This document shows, piece after piece, positions 29,449 through 38,951 of a DNA stretch of 64,000 nt. Positions within the stretch are counted from its first letter, which is position 1; the number at the start of each line of letters is the position of its first letter. The notes beneath the pieces were generated by a model. The model was given only the letters and a program-made list of their open reading frames with translations. It did no database searches and was not told the origin of the DNA. The translations under genes and the position numbers were made by a program. Source of the DNA: Pseudomonas tensinigenes (GTDB lineage Bacteria; Pseudomonadota; Gammaproteobacteria; Pseudomonadales; Pseudomonadaceae); the NCBI RefSeq assembly GCF_014268445.2, contig NZ_CP077089.1, positions 6,557,779 through 6,621,778 of the forward strand, in the 5' to 3' direction.

Positions 29449-30000
29449 TTAATCCCGCAGCAGCTGCCGGTGCGACGCTTCGCCGCTGAGCGGGCGTTGC
29501 AGAGCACTCCAGACCAGCCGTAACAATTGATATACCGCCAGTATCGATACCGCGACAAAGAACAACAGGCTCCACTCCGGGATGCTCAGGTCGAACAGCG
29601 TCCAGGATATTTCCGCGCAATCGGTGCCGCCGCTAAACATCCTTTGCAAGGCGCAGATCCAAGGCAGACCACTGAACAATGTCTCGGGGTGCGGGGTACA
29701 TTTGAGCAGTTGCAGCATCGGGTCACTCTGTATCAATACCTGTCGCCAGGCAGCCGTAGTGCCGCCCAGGCTCGCGACCAGCGTCAACAGCCAGTAGAAC
29801 CACAAACCGACACGCCCGGGGCCGTGCACCGCTGCCATGCCACTGGACACGCACAGCAGCGTGAGGAACAGGCGCTGCACCAGACACAGGCTGCACGGCG
29901 TCAGACCGACAGCATATTCAAGATAATAGGAAGCTCCCAGAGCAAAGGCCCCCGCAGTGAAAGCCATGAAGAACAAGGAGCGTGAGCAGGCCAACGACAT
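29449..30000 (-). CDS. dsbH: DsbB-family disulfide bond formation protein (DsbH)
   Basis: A 183-residue inner-membrane protein with four membrane segments that reoxidises DsbA and passes electrons to quinone. The first cysteine pair is CSLC (Cys36, Cys39). The second pair is Cys101 and Cys128 in the large periplasmic loop (LLKCTPHPETLF, GGTDCAEISW), with a further Cys116. The gene sits upstream of algQ, where P. aeruginosa carries the DsbB paralogue named dsbH. A separate DsbB is expected elsewhere in the genome. Confidence 0.9.
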   Translation of the reverse strand: MSLACSRSLFFMAFTAGAFALGASYYLEYAVGLTPCSLCLVQRLFLTLLCVSSGMAAVHGPGRVGLWFYWLLTLVASLGGTTAAWRQVLIQSDPMLQLLKCTPHPETLFSGLPWICALQRMFSGGTDCAEISWTLFDLSIPEWSLLFFVAVSILAVYQLLRLVWSALQRPLSGEASHRQLLRD

Positions 30001-30192
30001 GGCTTTTCCGTAACAGTAGAGACAGACGGTTACGGTAGAGGAAAGCGTGTCAGCCTTTCAAGGCGAGGCCCTGCCGACAGTTCACCAGAGGTGTAGGGAA
30101 AACCCGACAGATTCAAGAGGAAATGGTGTAGCCCGCTGTAGGACTTTGCCTGGGACGATTGCTGAAGTTGAAATTTCAGCCACAAAAGGTAA

Positions 30193-30214
30193 GCGAGGGA
30201 GCGAGCTCCCTCGC
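30193..30214 (-). terminator. Hairpin at the 3' end of the hem operon
   Basis: GCGAGGGAG-CGAG-CTCCCTCGC, a perfect 9-bp stem five bases after the hemY stop. On the minus strand it is followed by TTACCTTTTG, only a weak T-run. It may be a terminator or an mRNA-stabilising end derived from a repeat. Confidence 0.5.
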
Positions 30215-30218
30215 CACT

Positions 30219-31457
30219 TCAGACCTGCGCTGGAACCGGCAACGGCGCGGCCAGCAGGCGTTCGTCCAGCAGACCGAGGCCTTCCTGGAACAACTGATTG
30301 CTGCGTTCGGTATCGCCCAACTGTGCAAGCAGGCGCGCCAGCTCTGCACAGGCCTCCGGATTGCGCTGCACACGCAGGCTGCTTTCCAGATAATCCCGCG
30401 CTTTACCCCAAAGGCTGGTTTGCAGACACAACCGACCGAGGGTCAACAGCAAGCTCGGATCGTTCGAATGTTCCTTCAGCCAGCCTTCGGCAGTTTGCAA
30501 CTGACGGGCCGGATCGCTGCCGCGCACCAGACCATAGAGACGGGCCAGATGGCTGTCGTACTTGCGCTTGAGGGCAGTGCGCAGCACTTCTTCCGCTTCG
30601 ACCTGAGCGCCCAACTGCCGCAACTGTTCGGCATACGCCAGCACCAACGGCGGTTCCTGACGCTGTGCCGAGGTGAGTTGCTCCCAGGCGCGCGTGAGCG
30701 ACTGCAAACCAACGCTGCCATCCTCTTCACGCTGTGCGGCCAGCGACAGGTTTTCACCCCAGGCGCGGCGTTCGAGTTCGGCCAGTTCAGCACGCGGCAG
30801 GACTTTGTCCTTGCGCAATTCCGGCAGCAAACGAATCACCGCCGACCATTCGCCGCGCTGCTGATACAAGCGCTGCAACTGACGCAGTGTCTGCGCATTG
30901 TGTGGATGCCGATCATGCATCGCTTGCAGGGTCACCAAGGCACCGTCGGTATCACCACGATCGGTCTGCAACTGCGCATGGCTCAGAGCGATCGCCAGCT
31001 CTGCCTGCGGCTGACGCTCCAGTGCGCGCTCCAGCAAACGATCGCACTCTTCGTAATTGCCTTGCTCGTTGGCCGCGCGGGCAGCGCCGAGGTAATACAG
31101 CAATGGCTGGCGCTCGGCTTCAGCCGCTCGATACAGATGACGCTGCGCGCTGGCCCAGCGACCTTCGGCCAGATCCAGTTGACCGTGCTCGATCGCCACT
31201 TGCACGCGACGACTGCGGTTGCGTCGCGACCAGGGATTGACCACGCCACTGGAGGTCATGACCAGCTCGACCAAGGCCTTGATGCCCCAGATCAGCAGCC
31301 ACAACACCGCGATCACCGCCAGCGTTGCCCAAAGACTCGCTTCGTAACGGAAGCTCTTGTAGGCAATCAGCACGTAGCCGGAATGCTGGGCCACTGCAAA
31401 GCCCAGTGCCGCCGTCGCCGCGATCACCAGAAACACGATCACATACAGGCGTTTCAT
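30219..31457 (-). CDS. hemY: HemY, haem-biosynthesis-associated TPR membrane protein
   Basis: A 412-residue protein with two N-terminal membrane helices (about 3-25 and 40-62) and a long cytoplasmic tetratricopeptide-repeat region (RWASAQRHLYRAAE, EECDRLLERALERQPQA, WGKARDYLESSL). HemY of this proteobacterial type is not the protoporphyrinogen oxidase of Bacillus; its role in haem synthesis is unclear. Its ATG overlaps the hemX stop (ATGA), so it is coupled to hemX as the last gene of hemC-hemD-hemX-hemY. Confidence 0.92.
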   Translation of the reverse strand: MKRLYVIVFLVIAATAALGFAVAQHSGYVLIAYKSFRYEASLWATLAVIAVLWLLIWGIKALVELVMTSSGVVNPWSRRNRSRRVQVAIEHGQLDLAEGRWASAQRHLYRAAEAERQPLLYYLGAARAANEQGNYEECDRLLERALERQPQAELAIALSHAQLQTDRGDTDGALVTLQAMHDRHPHNAQTLRQLQRLYQQRGEWSAVIRLLPELRKDKVLPRAELAELERRAWGENLSLAAQREEDGSVGLQSLTRAWEQLTSAQRQEPPLVLAYAEQLRQLGAQVEAEEVLRTALKRKYDSHLARLYGLVRGSDPARQLQTAEGWLKEHSNDPSLLLTLGRLCLQTSLWGKARDYLESSLRVQRNPEACAELARLLAQLGDTERSNQLFQEGLGLLDERLLAAPLPVPAQV

Positions 31458-32596
31458 GGCGTGGCCTCCTGCGCAGTATTGGCCGCAGGTTTGGCAAAGG
31501 GTTTCACCGACTCTTCGGCGTTGACGTTGCGTCGCTCAAGGTAGGCTTGCACGGCACTGAGGGTGCCGGCCAGATCAGGCGTCGTGACTGTGACCGGTTC
31601 CTTGCTCAACTCACCGACCTGTTCCAGCATCACTTTGCTTTGCGGATTGTCCGGATTGAAATTGCCCTTGAGCACATCGCGCGCTTCGGCCAGTGCCTGG
31701 GTGTAGACCGGCGCCTGCCCGTTGAGGGCGGCCCACTGTGCCTGCTCCAGTGCCAGGCTCAGCGCCAGGCGCACCTGACTCAGGCTCTGCCCGGCCAGCA
31801 GCGGCCGCACATTTTTGTCGGCGTTGAAATCGATACGGATGTAGCGCGAGACCTGATCCCACCATTGCGCCCAACGACTGGCACCGTCACCGTCAGCGGT
31901 CAGGCCCAGCAGTGATTCGCCGCGATCCTTGTACTCCGGCGCCAGCTCGGTGAGTTCGATGACTTGATCACGCAGTGCGCCGAGACGCAGGAACAGTCCG
32001 GTGCGATCCGGCTGCGCGGTGCTGCGCAGCGCCACCAGGGTTTTTGCCACTTGCTCGCGAGCAGCAAAAGAGCCGGGATCGTTCTGCTCACGGAGGATTT
32101 CGTCAGCGCCCTGCACCAGTGCCTGAGCACTGCTGATGTCCTGCAACGCCGAAAGACGCAAGCTGGCCAGACGCAGCAGGTGCTCGGCCTCGGCCAGACG
32201 CCAGTCCTTGCGGCTGGCACCGAGAACCGTTTCCAGACGCTGATTAAGGCGCTGTTGATCGCCCTGAAGTTGCGTCACCAGACGCTGGCGCTCGGCAAGT
32301 TCGTCGGCCCCCGGTAGCTGCGCGAGGCGCTCGGTCAGGCGCTGCTCATTGAGCTTCAGGCTCTGCGCCTGATCGTTCAATGCCTGCACTTCACCGGACT
32401 GCTGCTGAGTATTGGTCTGCAGGTGACGGACCTGCCAGACACCCCAGCCACCGATCGCGACGCCGGCAGCGCCGAGCAACAGGGCGACGATGGCCAGTCC
32501 ATTGCCTCGGCGCGGCTCTATGGCCGGCGGTGGAGTTTCAACCTGGGTTTCAATCACAGGTTGCACATCATCTTTAGGCAAGGCTGTTTCGCTCAC
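31454..32596 (-). CDS. hemX: HemX, membrane protein of the hem operon
   Basis: A 380-residue protein with a Pro/Glu-rich start, one membrane helix (about 32-55, GLAIVALLLGAAGVAIGGWGVW), a coiled coil (about 60-135) and a large periplasmic helical domain. It is often labelled uroporphyrinogen-III C-methyltransferase, but I see no SAM-binding methyltransferase motifs, so that name should not be taken as enzymatic. It may act as a scaffold with HemY. It lies 16 bases downstream of hemD. Confidence 0.9.
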   Translation of the reverse strand: MSETALPKDDVQPVIETQVETPPPAIEPRRGNGLAIVALLLGAAGVAIGGWGVWQVRHLQTNTQQQSGEVQALNDQAQSLKLNEQRLTERLAQLPGADELAERQRLVTQLQGDQQRLNQRLETVLGASRKDWRLAEAEHLLRLASLRLSALQDISSAQALVQGADEILREQNDPGSFAAREQVAKTLVALRSTAQPDRTGLFLRLGALRDQVIELTELAPEYKDRGESLLGLTADGDGASRWAQWWDQVSRYIRIDFNADKNVRPLLAGQSLSQVRLALSLALEQAQWAALNGQAPVYTQALAEARDVLKGNFNPDNPQSKVMLEQVGELSKEPVTVTTPDLAGTLSAVQAYLERRNVNAEESVKPFAKPAANTAQEATP

Positions 32597-32612
32597 GTAT
32601 CCATCCTTTGCA

Positions 32613-33374
32613 TTAGAAAACGGGTACGGGATGCTCCCGTAGCGCCGTCAGCAAAGCCGCGGCACTCGCGCCGCGGCAATCCACAACTGTTTGAGCCCCG
32701 GTGGCAAATGCCTGCTCGGCGACTCTTGGGCTTGGTACAAACAACGGCAATTGCGCGATTGTCGGCCAGGCATCGCCGGCCATCTGACGCAGGTGCTCGA
32801 AACCCTGTCCACTGCTGACCACCAGCCCGTTCAAGCGTTCCGCTTCGATCCGCCGCGACAGTTCCTTCGGGGCGTAGGCTGGCAGATCACGTCGATACAA
32901 CTCCAGATACTCGACACTAGCACCTAGCTCGCGCAGGCGCTCGGCGAGTAGTTCGCGGCCGCCCTCACCGCGCAGGATCAACACCCGCGCACCGGACTGG
33001 CCGACCGCCTCACGCAGACGCGGCAATTGCAGCAAGGCTTCGCTGTCATCACCGGCGGCCGGGAAATTCGCGTCCAGACCGTGATCCAGCAGAATCTGCG
33101 CGGTCGCCGCGCCGACACTGAACCAAGGCATCGTCAGCGCAGAACTGCCGTCGAGCAGATCCAGCGCAATACGTGCCGCGGGCTTGCTGACGACGATCAC
33201 TGCGCTGCAACCGGACAGTTGCGCCATCGACTGACGCATTTTGTCAGAGACTGGCAGCGGGACAATTTCCAAAAGCGGCAGGCAACTGCTGAAAATCCCC
33301 TGCGCGGCCAACGTCGCGGCCAGCGCCGCACAGTCTTGCGCAGGGCGTGTCAGCAGCAGGCGCCAGCCAGTCAC
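32613..33374 (-). CDS. hemD: Uroporphyrinogen-III synthase
   Basis: A 253-residue enzyme that cyclises hydroxymethylbilane with inversion of ring D. The sequence is poorly conserved in this family, but the start [20 protein letters not shown], the linker [17 protein letters not shown] and [17 protein letters not shown] fit the two-lobed fold. Its ATG overlaps the hemC stop by four bases, as expected for the hemCD pair. Position between hemC and hemX supports the call. Confidence 0.93.
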   Translation of the reverse strand: MTGWRLLLTRPAQDCAALAATLAAQGIFSSCLPLLEIVPLPVSDKMRQSMAQLSGCSAVIVVSKPAARIALDLLDGSSALTMPWFSVGAATAQILLDHGLDANFPAAGDDSEALLQLPRLREAVGQSGARVLILRGEGGRELLAERLRELGASVEYLELYRRDLPAYAPKELSRRIEAERLNGLVVSSGQGFEHLRQMAGDAWPTIAQLPLFVPSPRVAEQAFATGAQTVVDCRGASAAALLTALREHPVPVF

Positions 33375-34312
33375 TCGTGACCTGCCTCGCCGTAGACCGC
33401 TTTGAGAATGTCGTCGGCGCCCTGGCTGAGCAAGTCTTCAGCGACCTTGACGCCCAATGCTTCGGCATCGGTACGCGGCGCGCGCGCCTCAGCGCTCAGC
33501 AGCTTGCCGCCACTCGGTTCACCGACCAGACCACGCAACCATAACTGCTCGCCTTCGAGCACCGCATAGCAGGCGATCGGCACTTGGCAGCCGCCATTCA
33601 AATGTTTGTTGAGGGCACGTTCAGCGGTGACCCGCGACGAGGTATCGGCGTGATGCAGCGGCGCGAGCAAGGCGTGGATTTCAGTGTCGGCGCTACGGCA
33701 TTCAATGCCGACCGCACCTTGGCCACCGGCCGGCAGACTGTCGTCGACGCTGATCGCCGAGGTGATGCGGTCTTCGAAACCAAGACGGATCAGACCGGCC
33801 GCCGCGAGGATGATCGCGTCGTACTCACCGGCATCGAGCTTGGCCAGGCGCGTGTTGACATTGCCACGCAAGAAGCGGATTTGCAGGTCCGGACGACGGG
33901 TCAGCAACTGTGCCTGACGACGCAGACTCGACGTGCCGACAATGCTGCCGGCAGGCAACGCCTCCAGGCTGGCATAGGTGTTGGAGACGAAAGCATCACG
34001 CGGATCTTCACGCTCGCAGATGCAGAACAGGCCAAGGCCTTCAGGGAAGTCCATCGGCACGTCTTTCATCGAGTGCACAGCGATATCGGCTTCGTTTTCC
34101 AGCAGCGCGGTTTCCAGTTCTTTGACGAACAGGCCCTTGCCGCCGATCTTCGACAGGGGCGAATCAAGCAGCTTGTCGCCGCGACTGACCATGGGCACCA
34201 GCGTCACCAGCAAACCCGGATGGGCCGCTTCCAGACGAGCTTTGACGTATTCGGCCTGCCAGAGGGCCAGCGCACTTTTACGGGTGGCGATGCGGATTTC
34301 GCGAGAGGACAT
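33371..34312 (-). CDS. hemC: Porphobilinogen deaminase (hydroxymethylbilane synthase)
   Basis: A 313-residue enzyme that joins four porphobilinogens into hydroxymethylbilane. Motifs include [43 protein letters not shown] and [12 protein letters not shown]. The cysteine that carries the dipyrromethane cofactor is in [12 protein letters not shown] near residue 242. It is the first gene of the hemCDXY operon and lies downstream of, and on the same strand as, algR. A 138-base gap with a hairpin separates the two. Confidence 0.97.
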   Translation of the reverse strand: MSSREIRIATRKSALALWQAEYVKARLEAAHPGLLVTLVPMVSRGDKLLDSPLSKIGGKGLFVKELETALLENEADIAVHSMKDVPMDFPEGLGLFCICEREDPRDAFVSNTYASLEALPAGSIVGTSSLRRQAQLLTRRPDLQIRFLRGNVNTRLAKLDAGEYDAIILAAAGLIRLGFEDRITSAISVDDSLPAGGQGAVGIECRSADTEIHALLAPLHHADTSSRVTAERALNKHLNGGCQVPIACYAVLEGEQLWLRGLVGEPSGGKLLSAEARAPRTDAEALGVKVAEDLLSQGADDILKAVYGEAGHE

Positions 34313-34435
34313 GGATCAATCCGTACTGAATAGATACGGCGGATAATAACAGCTCAGCCAAATCCACTTTGACTTGAATCAGAAACGGCGTGGCCTCCCT
34401 GGCCGGCAATGCCTGGTAAATAGAATGAAGAACCG

Positions 34436-34450
34436 CCCGGAATGACCGGG
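34436..34450 (-). terminator. Candidate terminator of algR
   Basis: CCCGG-TCATT-CCGGG hairpin (minus strand) placed against the algR stop codon, followed by GCGGTTCTTCATTC. The stem is short and the T-run poor. Confidence 0.4.
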
Positions 34451-35197
34451 TTACAGCCCCTGCATCATCTTGCGCACACCGGCCACATGCCGACGGCTGA
34501 CGATCAGCGCATCACCATTGAGACCTTTGAGGAACAACTGGAAATGCCCCAGCGGCGTACGTTGCAGCCGCTCGATACGATCGCGGGCAACCAGCGCGTT
34601 GCGGTGGATACGCACGAAGCGTTCACCGAATTCGTCTTCGAGGGCCTTGAGCGGCTCGTCCAGTAACACTTCACCGGCCTCGTGACGCAAGGTCACGTAT
34701 TTGTGGTCGGCGATGAAGTAGACCACCTGATCCAGCGGGATCAGTTCGATGCCTTTGCGGGTACGGGCACTGATGTGGCTGCGCGGGCCGGTGCCGCTTT
34801 CGGCAGCGGGACGGGTCAGGGCCGAGAGTTGCGTCCGATTGGGACGTTCAGCCCGTTTCAGGGCGTCATGCAGATGTTCAGTTCGCACGGGTTTCACCAC
34901 ATAGCCCACGGCGCTGGCCTGCAGGGCTTCCACGGCAAATTCATCGGGGCTGGTGCAAAACACCACGGCCGGCGGCGTTTCGCGTTCGCACAGACGGGCA
35001 GCGACCTGCAGGCCATCGAGGCCTGGCATACGGATATCGAGTAGCACGATATCCGGCTTGTGGCTGTCGATCAGTGCCAACGCCTCTTCGCCATTCGTGG
35101 CGCTGGGCTCCAGAACTGTATAACCCTCGAGCTCGCTCACCATTCGGCTGAGGCGCTCGCGAGCCAGTGGTTCGTCATCAACGATCAGGACATTCAT
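34451..35197 (-). CDS. algR: AlgR, LytTR-family response regulator
   Basis: A 248-residue DNA-binding response regulator. The receiver domain (1-120) has DDE at 7-9, phosphoacceptor Asp54 in VLLDIRMPG, and KPVRTEHL. The C-terminal LytTR domain (about 140-245) shows IELIPLDQVVYFIADHKYVTL and RIHRNALVARDRIERL. AlgR controls alginate, twitching motility, rhamnolipid and c-di-GMP-related genes in P. aeruginosa. The ATG at 35197 gives the family length. The cognate sensor AlgZ is not intact upstream: a C-terminal remnant overlaps this start codon. Confidence 0.96.
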   Translation of the reverse strand: MNVLIVDDEPLARERLSRMVSELEGYTVLEPSATNGEEALALIDSHKPDIVLLDIRMPGLDGLQVAARLCERETPPAVVFCTSPDEFAVEALQASAVGYVVKPVRTEHLHDALKRAERPNRTQLSALTRPAAESGTGPRSHISARTRKGIELIPLDQVVYFIADHKYVTLRHEAGEVLLDEPLKALEDEFGERFVRIHRNALVARDRIERLQRTPLGHFQLFLKGLNGDALIVSRRHVAGVRKMMQGL

Positions 35198-35337
35198 ATT
35201 GCGCTGGATTCCTGCGTGAGTCTCGCACAAGGATAGCGTAGACAGGTGAAGTGACGTCCGTCACCGCGATCCACGCTAAGACTAGCCCGAGCGCCAAAAA
35301 GTGCCGTACGTCGGCCAGCAATATTTGCCAGTGTCCG
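35194..35337 (-). pseudogene. algZ: 3' remnant of the sensor kinase gene algZ (fimS)
   Basis: About 46 codons end in TGA overlapping the algR ATG (ATGA). The peptide contains TLANIAGRRTALFGARASLS and DRGDGRHFTCLRYPCARL. It resembles the end of LytS-type histidine kinases, where GLANIRRRL precedes an ALFG turn and a DGRHFT strand. Nothing kinase-like is found upstream: the frame continues as unrelated residues to 35397, and argH starts at 35669. In P. aeruginosa a complete algZ lies exactly here. The similarity is read by eye; whether the loss is shared by related species cannot be judged here. Confidence 0.6.
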
Positions 35338-35668
35338 GGTCGTACTGCTCAAAGCCCGCTGTTTCCTGCGTTTTTCACGGGGATTGCCGAAGGACAATTA
35401 CACCCATCCCCTCTTCTTATAGTCGGCGTCCAGGCCTTTGCCCGATCCAAGTCACACCGACCCTTATGTCCAACTGTAGACGCTCGCCGGGCTGATATTG
35501 CTCAATCGAAAAATATCCTTGCGCAAAACCTCCGGGGCCAGCGCCGACTATGACTGAGCGGATGAGAAAAAAACGTATCGACCAGTGTCAGCGACAGGAT
35601 TGGCAACCCTGTTATCATCCGCGCCAGCGTTTCACGCCTTTTTTCTTCAAGCCGATACGAGCGAATTC

Positions 35669-37063
35669 ATGAGCACTGACAAGACCAATCAGTCCTGGGG
35701 CGGCCGCTTCAGTGAACCCGTCGACGCCTTCGTCGCCCGCTTCACCGCCTCCGTCACTTTCGACCAGCGCCTGTATCGCCACGACATCATGGGCTCGATC
35801 GCCCACGCCACCATGCTGGCCAAGGTCGGCGTGCTGACCGATGCCGAGCGCGACAGCATCATTGATGGCCTGAACACCATTCAGGGAGAAATCGAGGCCG
35901 GCCAGTTCGACTGGCGCATCGACCTCGAAGACGTGCACATGAACATCGAAGCACGCCTGACCGATCGCATTGGCGTCACCGGCAAAAAGCTGCACACCGG
36001 GCGTAGCCGCAACGACCAGGTCGCCACCGACATCCGCTTGTGGCTGCGTGACGAAATCGACCTGATCCTCGCTGAAATCACCCGCCTGCAGAAAGGCCTG
36101 CTGGAGCAAGCCGAGCGCGAAGCTGCGAGCATCATGCCCGGCTTCACCCACCTGCAGACCGCGCAGCCGGTGACTTTCGGGCACCACATGCTGGCCTGGT
36201 TCGAGATGCTCAGCCGCGACTACGAGCGCTTGGTCGACTGCCGCAAGCGCACCAACCGCATGCCACTGGGCAGCGCCGCCCTGGCCGGCACCACCTACCC
36301 GATCGACCGCGAATACACCGCGCAACTACTCGGCTTCGACGCTGTCGGCGGCAACTCGCTGGACAACGTTTCCGATCGCGACTTCGCCATCGAATTCTGC
36401 TCGGCCGCGAGCATCGCGATGATGCACTTGTCGCGCTTCTCCGAAGAGCTGGTGCTGTGGACCAGCGCGCAATTCCAGTTCATCGATCTGCCGGATCGTT
36501 TCTGCACCGGCAGTTCGATCATGCCGCAAAAGAAAAACCCTGACGTGCCAGAGCTGGTGCGTGGCAAGACCGGCCGTGTATTCGGCGCACTGATGGGCCT
36601 GCTGACCTTGATGAAGGGCCAACCGCTGGCCTACAACAAGGACAATCAGGAAGACAAAGAGCCGCTGTTCGACGCCGCCGACACCCTGCGCGACTCGCTG
36701 CGGGCCTTTGCCGACATGATCCCGGCGATCAAGCCGAAACACGCGATCATGCGTGAAGCGGCGCTGCGTGGCTTCTCCACCGCGACTGACCTGGCGGATT
36801 ATCTGGTGCGCCGTGGTCTGCCGTTCCGTGATTGCCACGAGATCGTTGGTCACGCCGTGAAATACGGTGTCGACACTGGCAAGGATCTGGCCGAGATGAG
36901 CCTGGAAGAACTGCGTCAGTTCAGCGATCAGATCGAGCAGGATGTGTTTGCCGTGCTGACCCTGGAAGGCTCGGTGAATGCCCGTGACCATATCGGCGGC
37001 ACTGCGCCGGCGCAGGTCAAGGCAGCGGTGGTACGCGGCCAGGCGCTGATCGCCAGCCGCTAA
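35669..37063 (+). CDS. argH: Argininosuccinate lyase
   Basis: A 464-residue homotetrameric enzyme that cleaves argininosuccinate into arginine and fumarate. The fumarase/aspartase-superfamily signature [12 protein letters not shown] lies near 280-292, with [13 protein letters not shown] and [11 protein letters not shown] upstream. I chose the ATG at 35669, which begins [20 protein letters not shown] as in the family; the 28 in-frame codons upstream look non-coding. The gene is divergent from the algZ remnant and algR. Confidence 0.97.
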   Translation: MSTDKTNQSWGGRFSEPVDAFVARFTASVTFDQRLYRHDIMGSIAHATMLAKVGVLTDAERDSIIDGLNTIQGEIEAGQFDWRIDLEDVHMNIEARLTDRIGVTGKKLHTGRSRNDQVATDIRLWLRDEIDLILAEITRLQKGLLEQAEREAASIMPGFTHLQTAQPVTFGHHMLAWFEMLSRDYERLVDCRKRTNRMPLGSAALAGTTYPIDREYTAQLLGFDAVGGNSLDNVSDRDFAIEFCSAASIAMMHLSRFSEELVLWTSAQFQFIDLPDRFCTGSSIMPQKKNPDVPELVRGKTGRVFGALMGLLTLMKGQPLAYNKDNQEDKEPLFDAADTLRDSLRAFADMIPAIKPKHAIMREAALRGFSTATDLADYLVRRGLPFRDCHEIVGHAVKYGVDTGKDLAEMSLEELRQFSDQIEQDVFAVLTLEGSVNARDHIGGTAPAQVKAAVVRGQALIASR

Positions 37064-37074
37064 AAGCCAAAAGC

Positions 37075-37164
37075 TTCGCGAGCAGGCTCGCTCCCACAGG
37101 TTCTGCGTCGAACACGTAATCGTGTTTCAGCACATAATTCTGAGGGAGCGAGCCTGCTCGCGAA
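37075..37164. repeat. Inverted REP pair
   Basis: TTCGCGAGCAGGCTCGCTCC and GGAGCGAGCCTGCTCGCGAA, separated by about 50 bases, between the convergent argH and GST genes. Confidence 0.9.
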
Positions 37165-37189
37165 TGCGATCTTCAGAACAGCAAAAAAC

Positions 37190-37849
37190 TCACTTCTTGG
37201 CAGCGATCATCGCCAAAAACGCCGGCATCGCCGCTTCCTTGTCCGCCGCAATCTTCTGCACATGCGGATTCTGCTCAAGCCGCTCCAGCAGCGCCTTCGC
37301 CTGTGGCATTTCCGCCAGCAAATCGATCCCGAACAGCTTCTGCCCGACCGCACAGGCCAGCGGCACGCTGTAAAGGAAGTACAAATCGGCAATGCTCAAA
37401 CTGTCGCCCGCCACGTACGGGGCGAATTTGCCATGCCGGCCCAGCGCCGCAAAACCCAGCTGCAATTCAGTCTTGGTCTTTTCCTTGATCGCCTCCGGCA
37501 GGGTCATGCCAAAGAACGCTTCGCCGTAACAAGCGCGTCCCGGCAACTCGATGTACAGCTCGATTTCCTTGGCAATTGCCAGCACCTGTGCGCGCTCGAA
37601 CGGATCGCTCGGCAGCAGCGGCGTGCCCTTCTGGGTCTGTTCGACGTATTCGAGAATGATCGCGGTCTCGTTAATGAAACCGGCGTCCACGCCCAGCACC
37701 GGTACCTTTCCGCGCGGGCTGATGGCCAGTGATTCCGGGGTCTGCGCCGGGTAGAACGTGACCTCCTCGAACGGCAGGCCTTTTTCCAGCAGCGCCAGTT
37801 TGACCATGTTGTAGTAGTTGCTGACTGAGAATCCGTAAAGCTTGAACAT
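37190..37849 (-). CDS. Glutathione S-transferase family protein
   Basis: A 219-residue cytosolic protein. The thioredoxin-like domain (1-78) begins MFKLYGFSVSNYYNMVKLAL, with VPVLGVDAGFINETAIILEYVE, the family's glutathione-binding turn. The helical C-terminal domain contains DSLSIADLYFLYSVPLA. The substrate is unknown. I chose the ATG at 37849 because GGAGG lies eight bases upstream; a GTG immediately before it is possible. Confidence 0.88.
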   Translation of the reverse strand: MFKLYGFSVSNYYNMVKLALLEKGLPFEEVTFYPAQTPESLAISPRGKVPVLGVDAGFINETAIILEYVEQTQKGTPLLPSDPFERAQVLAIAKEIELYIELPGRACYGEAFFGMTLPEAIKEKTKTELQLGFAALGRHGKFAPYVAGDSLSIADLYFLYSVPLACAVGQKLFGIDLLAEMPQAKALLERLEQNPHVQKIAADKEAAMPAFLAMIAAKK

Positions 37850-37972
37850 CACATAGCCTCCAGGCCGTGCGGGGTGGGCAGTGCCTGTTTATAGATCGCT
37901 CAGGCGATTCCCGCTAGCAGCATCACGCCGCTGAATGCGGGTAAACTGGCGCCTTTCCTTGAGGAGCCTGCC

Positions 37973-38263
37973 ATGAGCGAGCCGACAGACATCGACAACG
38001 ACAATGACGAAGAAGAGTTCGCCGAGGCTACGTTGATCGAAGCCATCGAGAACCAGATCGAAAGCGACAACCCGCCAGCGGCCAAAGCGACTTTCAACAA
38101 GCTGACACTGGTCGGAACCGAGCGTGAAGAAATCCTCAACCTGATGGCGCATGTGCTGGCCTATGAGATTGACGCGATGCTCGATGAAGACCGCGCGTTC
38201 AATACCGAATGGTACGAAGCGGCGTTGCGTGCATTGCCGGAATTACCGCCAGAAAAGCATTAA
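37973..38263 (+). CDS. Small acidic protein of unknown function
   Basis: A 96-residue, strongly acidic protein (MSEPTDIDNDNDEEEFAEAT at the start) with a helical core (LTLVGTEREEILNLMAHVLAYEIDAM) and ending in PELPPEKH. GAGGAG precedes the ATG, and the codon use matches the neighbours, so I take it as real. I do not recognise a family. It is divergent from the GST gene and followed by a REP pair. Confidence 0.75.
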   Translation: MSEPTDIDNDNDEEEFAEATLIEAIENQIESDNPPAAKATFNKLTLVGTEREEILNLMAHVLAYEIDAMLDEDRAFNTEWYEAALRALPELPPEKH

Positions 38264-38280
38264 GCCAAACACATCACCCT

Positions 38281-38368
38281 GTGGGAGCGAGCCTGCTCGC
38301 GAATGCCGTGTATCAGCAAAAACCACGCTAAATGACACACCGCTTTCGCGAGCAGGCTCGCTCCCACA
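38281..38368. repeat. Inverted REP pair
   Basis: GTGGGAGCGAGCCTGCTCGC faces GCGAGCAGGCTCGCTCCCAC across about 50 bases, after the small acidic protein gene. Confidence 0.9.
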
Positions 38369-38523
38369 CAATTTGTCACCCATCCATCCAGCCAACTCCC
38401 CGGCCGCGACTACACTGGAATCCGCCTCAAGACAAAATCCCTGATCTGAGCACTGGACATGCCGCAAAAGCGGGTTCACCTTAGGGACGCTGTCGTCCAA
38501 TTCCTAGAAAGTCTGGAGTCCTT

Positions 38524-38769
38524 ATGTCGCTTACCCCTGAGTTGGTTGCCGAACTGGAAGTCCTCGCACTCTTCAACCTGGACAGTTCCCAGGAAGGTCT
38601 GAAAATTCATCAGACCGCTGCCCCGAAACACATTGCTGCAGCCAAACGCCTCTTTGAAAAAGAACTCACCGACCAGCCCGATGGCGGTTATCTGACCAGC
38701 CTCGGTCGCGACGCTGCACAAAATGTGCAAACCGTGCTCACTATTCTGAGAGAGCAGGAAACCGCCTGA
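38524..38769 (+). CDS. TIGR02647-family small protein
   Basis: An 81-residue protein (MSLTPELVAELEVLALFNLD at the start, then DGGYLTSLGRDAAQNVQTVL). The pattern of a helical half followed by GGYLTSLG resembles a winged-helix dimer, and the family has no assigned function. The ATG follows a run containing GTCTGGAGTC, a GGAG site. It lies between the REP pair and cyaA. Confidence 0.75.
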   Translation: MSLTPELVAELEVLALFNLDSSQEGLKIHQTAAPKHIAAAKRLFEKELTDQPDGGYLTSLGRDAAQNVQTVLTILREQETA

Positions 38770-38951
38770 TCCCCCTGACTTCGCCCACGGGAACTCCTGC
38801 CACGGGATTTCCGCGGGCCTGCCCGGCCTACCGCGATATAAATCTGACGTCAAAAAACAAATTCAGCTTAAAAGTCCCGCTGCGCTAAGGCTAAACTGCC
38901 TGACATTCCGAGACCCTCTACGTCCGAGCCTGCGAGCCGGTTTGAGCTGAC

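Noticed and set aside
31454..32596. HemX as a uroporphyrinogen-III methyltransferase
   Set aside because: No SAM-binding glycine-rich motif; the protein is a membrane-anchored coiled coil with a helical periplasmic domain.
35585..35668. A longer argH start
   Set aside because: The 28 in-frame codons before 35669 begin with TTG, lie over the promoter region and have no counterpart in the family.
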